From Pseudoalteromonas carrageenovora IAM 12662 (GTDB taxonomy: Bacteria; Pseudomonadota; Gammaproteobacteria; Enterobacterales; Alteromonadaceae), in contig NZ_LT965928.1 of assembly GCF_900239935.1 (NCBI RefSeq), positions 1,239,407 through 1,303,406 on the forward strand: 64,000 nucleotides of DNA, given 5' to 3'. The notes under the pieces are model-generated. The model saw only the letters and a list, made by a program, of their open reading frames with translations. It had not been told where the DNA came from and ran no database searches. Positions 1 to 8,232 of the stretch are shown one piece after another (the stretch's first letter is position 1; every line of letters starts with the position of its first letter). The position numbers and the translations under genes were made by a program.

Positions 1-71
1 CATCGTCTAGAGGCCTAGGACACCGCCCTTTCACGGCGGTAACAGGGGTTCGAATCCCCTTGGGGACGCCA
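1..71 (+). tRNA. tRNA-Glu (TTC), 5' end cut by window edge
   Basis: Reads as a tRNA-Glu with anticodon TTC in a seven-base loop closed by a CCGCC/GGCGG stem, a canonical T arm and an encoded CCA 3' end. Only the first five bases (GTCCC in the intact second copy) lie outside the window. The remaining sequence is identical to the complete copy at 162-237, so this is a tandem duplicate. Confidence 0.95.
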
Positions 72-161
72 CTTACTTTTTTAATAGTTAGTGTAGTGTT
101 ATTAAGAAAGCTCGCCTGAAACGAGTTAAACCATTCAGTTGTCCTAGTGACACATTTATGT

Positions 162-237
162 GTCCCCATCGTCTAGAGGCCTAGGACACCGCCCTTTCAC
201 GGCGGTAACAGGGGTTCGAATCCCCTTGGGGACGCCA
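162..237 (+). tRNA. tRNA-Glu (TTC)
   Basis: A complete 76-nt tRNA-Glu. The acceptor stem starts GTCCCC, the anticodon TTC is at 196-198, the T loop is canonical, and the CCA is encoded at 235-237. It repeats the partial copy at 1-71 exactly and lies 90 nt downstream of it, so the two are probably co-transcribed. Confidence 0.97.
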
Positions 238-299
238 CTTACTTATTTTAAGTAATGTATTAGCAGTGTGACACCACACTCTACTATGCACGACGTTAT

Positions 300-326
300 T
301 AGAGTACTAATCTCTTTGAGGCGCCA
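300..326 (+). pseudogene. decayed 3' remnant of a third tRNA-Glu
   Basis: The segment contains AGAG-TACTAAT-CTCT, a T-arm-like hairpin with a seven-base loop, followed by TTGAGGCGCCA. This lines up with the T arm and 3' end of the two intact tRNA-Glu copies. The bases after it (TTTACTTATTCAA, then AGTGTTATTAG) also resemble the spacer that follows the first copy. No D arm or anticodon arm is recognisable. I infer a third tandem repeat unit that has largely decayed. Confidence 0.5.
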
Positions 327-514
327 TTTACTTATTCAATACGCAAGTGAAGTGTTATTAGGATATCCATAAATTTCCTCCTAAATTTTATCTTCTCGTA
401 AAGATTAAGTGTTTACACTTAGTTACAAAACCATAGCAATCTCATTCCGATACGACTTGTTGTAAGTCTACTTAGTCCTTAAACTCATTGAGTTAATTAA
501 AAATGGACTAAAAA

Positions 515-3382
515 ATGAAACTCTCAAAAATAGCACTTGCAGTATTATTAGCATCAGGGTTAGCTGCTTGTAATAGCTCAACCCAAGCAATTGATAAAAA
601 TACAGTAGCAGAGGTATCAATTCCAGGCGTTACACTCATAGAATCTGTTCAAGCTAATCCTAACGATATCAACATACCTTATAAAAAATATAAACTTGAT
701 AATGGTCTAACAGTTATAGTGCATGAAGATCATTCAGATCCACTTGTGCACGTTGATGTTACTTATCATGTTGGATCTGCTCGTGAAGAACTTGGTAAGT
801 CAGGTTTTGCTCATTTTTTTGAGCATATGATGTTTCAAGGATCTGAAAATGTTGCAGACGAAGAGCACTTTAAAATAATCTCAGAAGCAGGTGGTACTTT
901 AAATGGTACGACTAATTCAGACCGTACTAATTACTTTGAAACAGTGCCTGTAAATCAGTTAGAAAAGATGTTGTGGTTAGAGTCTGACAGAATGGGCTTT
1001 TTATTAGATGCTGTGACTCAAGAAAAATTTGAAGTACAACGAGAAACTGTAAAAAATGAACGAGGTCAACGTATCGATAATCGTCCTTATGGTCGTTTAG
1101 GTGAGCGTATGGCACAAGCAATGTACCCAGATGGACATCCGTATTCGTGGCCTGTTATTGGATTTATGGACGATCTAAATCGTGTGAATGTTAATGATTT
1201 AAAAGCATTCTTTTTAAAATGGTATGGTCCTAATAATGCAACTCTTACCATTGGTGGTGACATTAGTGCCAATGAAATATTGCCACTAGTAACTAAATAT
1301 TTTGGACCAATCCCTAAAGGACCTGAAATACCTAAAGTTGAAAAAACAGCAGTAACACTTGATGCAGATAGATATATATCGATGGAAGATAAAGTTCATT
1401 TACCTTTACTGGCAATGAGTTTTCCAACGACTTATGCTCGCTCTGAGGATGAAGCACCACTAGATATACTTGCCGAAATTTTAGGTGGTGGCAATAACTC
1501 ATTACTTTATAAAAACTTAGTAAAGACTCAACTTGCAGTTCAAGCCAGTGCCAATCACCCATGCCAAGAGTTATCATGCTCAATTAGTATTTATGCTTTA
1601 CCAAACCCCACATCAGGTAAAACGTTAGCTGATATGGAAAAAATTATACGTGATTCATTTACTGAATTTGAAAAGCGCGGTGTTAAACAAGATGATTTAG
1701 ACAAAGTAAAAGCAAAAATAGAATCAGGTGCAATATTTGGCTTACAAAGCGTATCTGGGAAGGTATCTCAACTTGCCGCATCAGAAACATTTACGGGCAA
1801 TCCAAACTCAACTAAGGCTGAAATTTCACGCTATAACAGTGTGACAAAAGCAGATGTTATGCGTGTATTTAATCAATACATTAAAGGTAAGTCAGCAGTT
1901 ATTATGAGTGTAGTACCAGAAGGGCAAACTCAGCTTATAGCCGCTCCAGATAATTTCACTCCTAAAAAGCATGACTTTGGCGGCCCATCTACAACCTCTG
2001 CTGATGATCTAGTCGCCCGAAGAGCTGTTGATACGTTTGATAGAAGTGTTCAGCCTGTAGCGGGTGTAAACCCTGCTGTAGACGTACCTGCGCTTTGGCA
2101 AACTAAGACCGACAACGGTATTAAAATATTAGGCACTCAAAGCACCGAAACACCCACTACGGCTGTATTTATTAAAGTACCGGGTGGCTTTTATAACGAG
2201 CAGAGCAGTAAAGTGGGTTTATCGTCAATGACGGCATCACTTATGAGTGAGTCCACACAAAACTATACAACGGAGCAAATGAGTAATGCACTAGAAAAGC
2301 TAGGAAGCCAAATTAGTATTTACTCAGACAAGACTCATACCAATATATATGTATCTAGTTTAACAAAGAATCTAGATGCAACTTTAAAATTAGTTGAAGA
2401 AAAGCTATTTAAACCAGCATTTAACAGTGAAGATTTTGAACGCAACAAACAACAAAGCATTCAAAATATTCAACATTCAATGAAAGATGCTGGCTATTTA
2501 GCCTCAAATACATATAGCAAGTTGCTATATGGTACCAGTATAGCTTCTTTGCCTAGCAGTGGCACTGTGCAAAGTATAGAAGCAATTACACTTGCTGATG
2601 TTAAAAGCTTTTATAAAGCCAACTTTAAACCACAAGGCGCTCAAGTCATTATAGTGTCAGATTTAAGTGAAGCTGCTGTCGAACCAAAAGTTAAATCAGC
2701 ACTTGCTAACTGGCAAGGTAAAGGCCAAAGTTTTGATGTAGACTTTACCGAGCCTAACGTTCAAACAAACGTAATTTATCTTGTAGATAAACCCGGTGCG
2801 CCGCAATCAGAAATTCGTATCGGTAAACGCGATATGGTTGAAGATATTACAGGTGAGTTTTTTAAAGCAAATTTAATGAACTTCGCTTTGGGTGGAACGT
2901 TTAATAGCCGTATTAACTTAAACCTTCGAGAGGATAAAGGCTATACATATGGTGCTCGTTCACGTTTTTGGGGTGATAAAACATCAGGTGGTTTTACAGC
3001 CTCTGCAGCAGTAAGAGCTGATTCGACTGCTGCGTCTATTACCGAGTTTACTAATGAGCTTAATAATTACGCTAAAAATGGCGTAACAGACGAAGAGCTT
3101 ATGTTTATGCGTAAAGCTATTAACCAAAAAGATGCCCTTAAATACGAAACGCCTAACGCAAAACTTGGCTTTTTGGCACAAATATTAGAGTTCGATTTAA
3201 AACCTAGCTTTGTAAAAGAAAGAAATAAGATTGTTAGTACTATTAGTAAAGAAGAAGTTAACGCCTTGGCTAAAAAACATTTAAATACTAAAGACATGAT
3301 TTATTTAGTAGTGGGTGATGCTAAAAAACTTCGTCCAGAGCTTGAAAAATTAGGTATGAAGGTTGTTGACTACAGCCTTTAA
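515..3382 (+). CDS. M16 family zinc metallopeptidase, outer-envelope lipoprotein
   Basis: This 955-residue insulinase/pitrilysin-type protease begins with a lipoprotein signal peptide whose lipobox is LAAC, with Cys19 as the lipidation site. The inverted zinc motif HFFEH sits at residues 100-104, and the likely third ligand is Glu182 in KNER, the usual distance downstream. The length and layout fit the two-half M16B arrangement: an active N-terminal half and a C-terminal half, from about residue 520, that lacks the HxxEH motif. It is expected to degrade peptides in the periplasm while anchored to the envelope. It stands alone between the tRNA-Glu genes and its own terminator at 3403-3428. The physiological substrate cannot be read from the sequence. 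Confidence 0.93.
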   Translation: MKLSKIALAVLLASGLAACNSSTQAIDKNTVAEVSIPGVTLIESVQANPNDINIPYKKYKLDNGLTVIVHEDHSDPLVHVDVTYHVGSAREELGKSGFAHFFEHMMFQGSENVADEEHFKIISEAGGTLNGTTNSDRTNYFETVPVNQLEKMLWLESDRMGFLLDAVTQEKFEVQRETVKNERGQRIDNRPYGRLGERMAQAMYPDGHPYSWPVIGFMDDLNRVNVNDLKAFFLKWYGPNNATLTIGGDISANEILPLVTKYFGPIPKGPEIPKVEKTAVTLDADRYISMEDKVHLPLLAMSFPTTYARSEDEAPLDILAEILGGGNNSLLYKNLVKTQLAVQASANHPCQELSCSISIYALPNPTSGKTLADMEKIIRDSFTEFEKRGVKQDDLDKVKAKIESGAIFGLQSVSGKVSQLAASETFTGNPNSTKAEISRYNSVTKADVMRVFNQYIKGKSAVIMSVVPEGQTQLIAAPDNFTPKKHDFGGPSTTSADDLVARRAVDTFDRSVQPVAGVNPAVDVPALWQTKTDNGIKILGTQSTETPTTAVFIKVPGGFYNEQSSKVGLSSMTASLMSESTQNYTTEQMSNALEKLGSQISIYSDKTHTNIYVSSLTKNLDATLKLVEEKLFKPAFNSEDFERNKQQSIQNIQHSMKDAGYLASNTYSKLLYGTSIASLPSSGTVQSIEAITLADVKSFYKANFKPQGAQVIIVSDLSEAAVEPKVKSALANWQGKGQSFDVDFTEPNVQTNVIYLVDKPGAPQSEIRIGKRDMVEDITGEFFKANLMNFALGGTFNSRINLNLREDKGYTYGARSRFWGDKTSGGFTASAAVRADSTAASITEFTNELNNYAKNGVTDEELMFMRKAINQKDALKYETPNAKLGFLAQILEFDLKPSFVKERNKIVSTISKEEVNALAKKHLNTKDMIYLVVGDAKKLRPELEKLGMKVVDYSL

Positions 3383-3402
3383 AATTGAATCATCGGTATG
3401 AT

Positions 3403-3428
3403 AAAGCAGCTTTTTAGCTGCTTTTTTT
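3403..3428 (+). terminator. rho-independent terminator after the M16 protease
   Basis: A nine-base perfect stem, AAAGCAGCT / AGCTGCTTT, closes a four-base loop and runs into a T tract, 20 bases after the stop codon. Confidence 0.85.
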
Positions 3429-3495
3429 ATTCAGCACTAATAAAGCATTCCATTGCTAGCATAAAACTAACCTATTACTATTTTAGGAGATAATT

Positions 3496-3762
3496 ATGGC
3501 CAGTGGTTGGGCGCGTGATGGCGCAATTCAAGATCAAATTGATGCGAGTGTCAATGATGCAGTGCAATATGCAAGGCAAAACTTAATATCTGGAGCCAGT
3601 GCTGAGTATTGTGATGAATGTGATTGTAAAATCCCTCAAGCGAGAAGATTAGCTTTGCCCGGGGTGAGGTATTGTGTTTCGTGCCAAAGCGAACTCGAAG
3701 CTCAGGGTAAAAAATTGAATGGCGTCAATCGTCGTGCCAGTAAAGATAGTCAATTACGGTAA
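3496..3762 (+). CDS. DksA/TraR-family C4 zinc finger protein
   Basis: This 88-residue protein carries a four-cysteine zinc finger, C39-x2-C42-x17-C60-x2-C63, in the arrangement of the DksA/TraR C-terminal domain. It lacks the long N-terminal coiled coil of full-length DksA, so it resembles the short TraR/YbiI subgroup. Known TraR-type proteins bind RNA polymerase in its secondary channel and alter promoter use, and I infer a related role. The start follows a clear AGGAGA ribosome-binding site. It is monocistronic, with a hairpin at 3762-3782 shared with the convergent gloA. Confidence 0.82.
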   Translation: MASGWARDGAIQDQIDASVNDAVQYARQNLISGASAEYCDECDCKIPQARRLALPGVRYCVSCQSELEAQGKKLNGVNRRASKDSQLR

Positions 3763-3782
3763 AAGGTGCCAAGGGCACCTTT
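3762..3782. terminator. bidirectional terminator between zinc finger gene and gloA
   Basis: A nine-base stem AAAGGTGCC / GGCACCTTT closes a three-base loop and overlaps the stop codon of the upstream gene. It lies between convergent genes. On the minus strand it is followed by a short T run, so it could serve both transcripts. Confidence 0.6.
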
Positions 3783-3798
3783 ACTTTTAAACAAATTA

Positions 3799-4200
3799 TT
3801 AAAACTCACTCATATTTTCTTTTTTCTGAATAAGCTCAATTGAATAGCCATCAGGGTCTTTAACAAAGGCAATTTCTGTTGTGCCGCCTTTTACAGGGCC
3901 TGGTTCGCGACTCACATTACCGCCAGCAGCTTTTATCGCATCACATGCTTTGTAAATATCATCAAATTCAATAGCTATATGTCCGTAAGCATTGCCTAGG
4001 TCGTAGCTATCCTTATCCCAATTATATGTAAGCTCTAAAACGGTATTACTTTCTTCTTTTCCATAACCAATAAAAGCGAGAGTGTAACGATACTCCTCGT
4101 TTTGAGAGCGGCGTAGCTCCTGCATACCTAATACTTGTGTATAAAAAGCAATCGACTTATCTAGGTCGGCTACACGTAACATGGTGTGTAATAAGCGCAT
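3799..4200 (-). CDS. gloA: lactoylglutathione lyase (glyoxalase I)
   Basis: This 133-residue metalloenzyme isomerises the hemithioacetal of methylglyoxal and glutathione to S-lactoylglutathione in the cytoplasm. It has the two beta-alpha-beta-beta-beta modules of the family. All four metal ligands sit at the same positions as in the E. coli enzyme: His5, Glu56, His74 and Glu122. The C-terminal motif [12 protein letters not shown] is typical. The gene stands alone and is convergent with the zinc finger gene. The gene on its other side (4951, alginate operon) is divergent, across a 750-bp intergenic region. Confidence 0.96.
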   Translation of the reverse strand: MRLLHTMLRVADLDKSIAFYTQVLGMQELRRSQNEEYRYTLAFIGYGKEESNTVLELTYNWDKDSYDLGNAYGHIAIEFDDIYKACDAIKAAGGNVSREPGPVKGGTTEIAFVKDPDGYSIELIQKKENMSEF

Positions 4201-4950
4201 TTTAATTCCCTCGTTATTTTTAGTTTAAAGCCCTTCACTAAACAGTAGCTACTAAATAAAAGTGCTTCAGAAATTGCTGTAGAGGTATTTAAACCATTCT
4301 CATCAAACAGTGACGGCTGTTATATCGCACCTACTGGCACGTTATTTAATATAATAAGCGTACATTTTATTCTTTTTAAAGGCTTTTGTAATCTAAGTCG
4401 TGTGCTTAAATTAAATATAAATCGAAGTTTTAAAAGAGCCATAAATACAATCTTTAAAATAAAAATTGACCAAGAATAGCAACCTTAAATGACCAAACTT
4501 AAAGTCAGTTAACTAGGTTTTATATGTTTTGGTAATGAAAGGGTAAGTATTGGTCAACCCATTGGTATAAAAAAAGTAACAATATTGCTAACAAAAAATG
4601 ACCAGTAAAATAAGCTCCGTATTAAGTGTAAGTAATTGTATTTTAATTAAAATTACTTTTCATGTTAAAGCGGTTGCAAAATATACATATTTACGTGGTT
4701 AACTTATTGGTTGACAAAAAACATGTATGGTAATACAGTTTTTGCATACCAATTGGTAAGTTGCTTGGTTTGAGTGAATACAATGTATTGGTAATTAATC
4801 AGAGTTACATTTTTGCACAGGTTAATTAATAAAATAACTCAAGCTAAAATCTACTCTACAAATTGAAACAAAAGACACAGCGTATTTATTTATAGAGTAA
4901 CTTTTACTCGTACTCATAAAAGTATGCGCCAACATATTTAGGAGTTATTC
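4201..4950 (+). promoter_or_regulatory. alginate operon control region with TTGGTNNACCAA-type sites
   Basis: This 750-bp region has no gene. It holds several sites close to the palindrome TTGGTNNACCAA. These are TTGGTCAACCCA at 4550-4561, GTGGTTAACTTA at 4695-4706, TTGGTTGACAAA at 4707-4718, the spaced palindrome TACCAATTGGTA at 4747-4758, and half sites near 4468, 4491 and 4788. The site at 4707-4718 overlaps a candidate -35 TTGACA (4711-4716), with TACAGT 17 bases downstream (4734-4739). There is also an inverted repeat AAGTAATT/AATTACTT at 4630-4637 and 4651-4658. The motif is of the GntR/FadR operator type and I infer repression of the alginate operon until substrate appears. Confidence 0.65.
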
Positions 4951-5829
4951 ATGTCAAAACCTGTCATCGGTTTCATCGGCTTAGGCTTAATGGGCGGCAA
5001 TATGGCCGAAAATTTACAAAACAAAGGCTATGAGCTAATTGTTATGGACCTTAGCAAAGATGCGGTTGCAGCATGTGTTGCTAGAGGCGCAAAAACAGCA
5101 AGCACTGCAAAAGAGCTAGCTGAAGGTTCAGATATTGTTATGTTTTGTCTTACAACGTCAGCTGTTGTAGAAAAAATTGTTTACGCAGAAGACGGTATCT
5201 TAGCAGGTATTAAAGAAGGCGCCGTATTAGTTGATTTTGGTACTTCTATTCCATCATCTACTAAAAAAATTGGTGCTGATTTAGCAGCTAAAGGCGCAGG
5301 CATGATTGATGCTCCGCTTGGTCGTACACCTGCACACGCTAAAGATGGTCTATTAAACATCATGGCAGCTGGCGATATTGATACATTTAATAAAGTTAAA
5401 CCAGTACTTGAAGATCAAGGCGAAAATGTATTCCACCTTGGTGAACTAGGTGCAGGCCATACTACTAAGTTAATTAATAACTTTATGGGTATGACGACGG
5501 TATGTGCAATGTCACAAGCTTTTGCAGTAGCCGATCGTGCAGGCGTTGATCGTCAGCAACTTTTCGACATTATGTCTACTGGTCCTTCAAACTCACCATT
5601 TATGCAATTTTGTAAAAACTACGCGGTTGACGACGTAAGTGACCTTGGTTTTTCTATTGCTAATGCAAACAAAGATTTAGGTTACTTCCTTCAAATGGTT
5701 GAAGACCTAGGCACTGAATCAAAAATTGCTGAAGGTTCATCAGCTAACCTACAAGCTGCATTTGATGCGGGCATGGGTCAAGGCAACGTACCTGAAATCT
5801 TTGATTACTTTAAGCAATTAAATAAGTAA
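4951..5829 (+). CDS. dehR: DEH reductase, 3-hydroxyisobutyrate dehydrogenase family
   Basis: This 292-residue NAD(P)-dependent oxidoreductase starts with the nucleotide-binding motif GFIGLGLMG (residues 7-15). It has the substrate motif DAPLGRTPAHAKDG at 120-133 and the catalytic lysine region GAGHTTKLINN, with Lys173 and Asn177. The family includes 3-hydroxyisobutyrate dehydrogenase and tartronate semialdehyde reductase. Placed at the head of an alginate operon, it most likely reduces DEH, the spontaneous product of unsaturated monouronates, to 2-keto-3-deoxygluconate, like DehR of alginolytic vibrios. The start follows TTAGGAGT. A long hairpin follows the gene and separates it from the lyase genes by 142 bp. 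The cofactor preference cannot be settled by eye. Confidence 0.85.
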   Translation: MSKPVIGFIGLGLMGGNMAENLQNKGYELIVMDLSKDAVAACVARGAKTASTAKELAEGSDIVMFCLTTSAVVEKIVYAEDGILAGIKEGAVLVDFGTSIPSSTKKIGADLAAKGAGMIDAPLGRTPAHAKDGLLNIMAAGDIDTFNKVKPVLEDQGENVFHLGELGAGHTTKLINNFMGMTTVCAMSQAFAVADRAGVDRQQLFDIMSTGPSNSPFMQFCKNYAVDDVSDLGFSIANANKDLGYFLQMVEDLGTESKIAEGSSANLQAAFDAGMGQGNVPEIFDYFKQLNK

Positions 5830-5845
5830 TAAAGACTCAACATAT

Positions 5846-5872
5846 GGCGCTTAACTATATAGTTTAAGCGCC
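5846..5872 (+). promoter_or_regulatory. intercistronic hairpin after dehR, without a T tract
   Basis: The arms GGCGCTTAA (5846-5854) and TTAAGCGCC (5864-5872) are perfectly complementary, and the interior is itself palindromic (CTATATAG). The sequence that follows is CACACACA, not a T run. It is therefore a poor intrinsic terminator and a better candidate for an mRNA stability or processing element. Confidence 0.55.
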
Positions 5873-5971
5873 CACACACACACTATCGATTGACGAGATT
5901 TAGCCTGCTTTGTAAAAACATATTTAAATATTCATAGAGCCTAATTCGAGTCACAATATAAAGAGTTAACT

Positions 5972-8230
5972 ATGCGTTTGATTAACACAATAAAGCTAAG
6001 CTTAGTTCTCATTGGTTGTATATCTACACAATTAGCAGCCAAAGATTATTTTGTAGATGATAAGCAAGCTTTCAGTGATATTTCTTCTAACTTAGTCGCA
6101 GGCGACAAAGTAATCCTTAAAAATGGTACATGGTCTGACTTCGAAATCCTACTTGAAGGCCAAGGTACACAAAACTCTCCTATTTTATTAACCGCAGAAA
6201 CAAACGGCAAAGTAATTTTATCTGGACAATCAAACCTAAGACTTGCAGGTAAATACTTAGAGGTTTCGGGTTTAGTATTCAAAAATGGCTATACACCAAG
6301 TTCTGCGGTTATTGAATTTCGTAAAAATAAAAGTAAATTAGCTTATAACTCACGCGTAACTCAAGTCGTAATCGATAATTACAATAACCCAGACAAACGC
6401 GAGTCAGATTACTGGGTTGCGTTATATGGCCAGCACAACCAGTTTGACCACAGTCATTTAGTCGGTAAGCGTAATAAAGGAGTTACTGTTGCAGTTCGTT
6501 TAAATACAGAACAAAGCCAGCAAAATTACCACAAAATTGATAATAACTTTTTTGGTTACCGCCCTACATTTGGTTCAAACGGTGGCGAAACTCTTCGCAT
6601 TGGTACCAGCCATTACTCATTAACTGATTCACACACATTAGTAGAGAACAATTATTTTGAGCGTACTAACGGTGAAGTAGAAATTATTTCGGTTAAGTCA
6701 GGCAAAAATATTATTCGTAATAACGTATTTTTTGAAGCGCGCGGTACGTTAACGCTTCGACATGGTAACGGTAACCTTATTGAAGAAAACATTTTCTTGG
6801 GTAATGGGGTAGATCACACCGGTGGTATTCGCGTTATTAATAAAGACCAAATTGTTAAAAATAACTACTTAGAAGGTTTAACGGGTTACCGTTTTGGTAG
6901 TGGTTTTACAGTAATGAACGGTGTACCAAATTCATCGATAAATCGTTATCACCAAGTAGAAAACGCAACCATTGAAAACAATACATTTGTAAACGTTCAG
7001 CACATACAACTTGCTGCCGGCAGTGATGCTGAGCGAAGTGCTGCACCTAAAAATAGCGTTATGAAAAATAACCTTATTATTAACCAAAATAAGCAGCAGC
7101 CATTTACTACATTTGATGATGTAAGCGGTATTGCTTTTAGTAATAACGTTGCAAACACTAAAGTACTCGATGAGTTAGCTTATGGTGTAAAAACACACAC
7201 TATCGCTTTAAGTAAAGCGGATAATGGTTTGCTTTATCCAGAATCTACTAACATTAAAGCGGGTGCAAAACGAGGTCTAAAAGTACTTAAAAAAGAAGAT
7301 ACAGGTGTTAGCTGGTATCCAAAAGTACCTGCTTTAGTAAAGTTTGACTCAGGCAAAACTCATACGGTAACTGCCAGCGCAAGTGCTTTATTAACGGCTA
7401 TCGAAAACGCCCAATCAGGTGATGTTTTAGAGCTTGATAATGGGCAATATGATGTGTCTAAGCTTGTTAAGATTGATAAAGCGCTCACCATTAAAGCTAA
7501 AAATTTAGGCCAAGCTAAGCTTACTTTTCAACGTTCTACATTATTTGAAATTCACGATGGCGGTAGCTTAAAGCTCGATGGGCTTAGTATTTCCGGTGAA
7601 AATGCACCAGATGCGATAAATAATAGTGTTGTGCGTACTAAAAAGTGGGGCATGATTGAAAACTACCGCTTTGAAATGCATAACTCTAAAATCACACATT
7701 TAGATATTAATCATTCATTTCACTTTTTTGTTACTGGCAAAGGCGCGATGGCTGATGAAGTTGTGCTAACAAGTAATACATTCGATAACGTAACGGGTAA
7801 TGTAATTAGCCTAAATACCGAAATTGAAGACTTAGGCATTTATAATGCTGAGTACGTTATTGTAAAAAATAACACATTCGACAATGTGGATGGCGCTTTG
7901 CTTAAGCTTTATCGTGGCGGCAGTGATGAAAGTACTTTTGGTCCTCACCTTCAAATGAGCAACAACACATTAAACAATGTAGGCTTAGGTAAGCGAAATA
8001 AAGAGCAAGCGAGTGTTTATGTACATGGTGTTCAGGTTACGAATATCAAAAGCAATAAGTTTATTAAATCGGCTCCATTAGTAGTAGAGCACACCGTAGG
8101 TGAGCCTAAAACAGAAATTTCAAATAATACATTTAATGCAACTCAATCTCCAAGTGTGAAAGAGTTAAGAGTGGCGGGTCCGCATACTGCTGTAATTAAA
8201 AATAATAACGTTTTAAATAAGGCGGGGTAA
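5972..8230 (+). CDS. PL6 family alginate lyase, two beta-helix domains, secreted
   Basis: This 752-residue chondroitinase-B-like lyase has a Sec signal peptide of about 23 residues and two right-handed beta-helix domains (about 25-370 and 375-750), a layout known from two-domain PL6 enzymes. The catalytic lysine and arginine of the family are visible as Lys242 (EIISVKSGKN) and Arg263 (TLRHGNGN), 21 residues apart. The acidic calcium-site residues Glu206 (NGGET), Glu235 and Glu237 (NGEVEI) are also present. It should cleave alginate by beta-elimination in the periplasm. It is followed after only two bases by the PL17 gene, so the two enzymes are made together. Whether it is endo- or exolytic, and its M/G preference, cannot be read from sequence. 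Confidence 0.93.
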   Translation: MRLINTIKLSLVLIGCISTQLAAKDYFVDDKQAFSDISSNLVAGDKVILKNGTWSDFEILLEGQGTQNSPILLTAETNGKVILSGQSNLRLAGKYLEVSGLVFKNGYTPSSAVIEFRKNKSKLAYNSRVTQVVIDNYNNPDKRESDYWVALYGQHNQFDHSHLVGKRNKGVTVAVRLNTEQSQQNYHKIDNNFFGYRPTFGSNGGETLRIGTSHYSLTDSHTLVENNYFERTNGEVEIISVKSGKNIIRNNVFFEARGTLTLRHGNGNLIEENIFLGNGVDHTGGIRVINKDQIVKNNYLEGLTGYRFGSGFTVMNGVPNSSINRYHQVENATIENNTFVNVQHIQLAAGSDAERSAAPKNSVMKNNLIINQNKQQPFTTFDDVSGIAFSNNVANTKVLDELAYGVKTHTIALSKADNGLLYPESTNIKAGAKRGLKVLKKEDTGVSWYPKVPALVKFDSGKTHTVTASASALLTAIENAQSGDVLELDNGQYDVSKLVKIDKALTIKAKNLGQAKLTFQRSTLFEIHDGGSLKLDGLSISGENAPDAINNSVVRTKKWGMIENYRFEMHNSKITHLDINHSFHFFVTGKGAMADEVVLTSNTFDNVTGNVISLNTEIEDLGIYNAEYVIVKNNTFDNVDGALLKLYRGGSDESTFGPHLQMSNNTLNNVGLGKRNKEQASVYVHGVQVTNIKSNKFIKSAPLVVEHTVGEPKTEISNNTFNATQSPSVKELRVAGPHTAVIKNNNVLNKAG

Positions 8231-8232
8231 TA

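Noticed and set aside
1-330. Genomic island inserted at the tRNA-Glu genes
   Set aside because: No integrase, attachment-site duplication beyond the tandem tRNA units, or compositional change was seen downstream.
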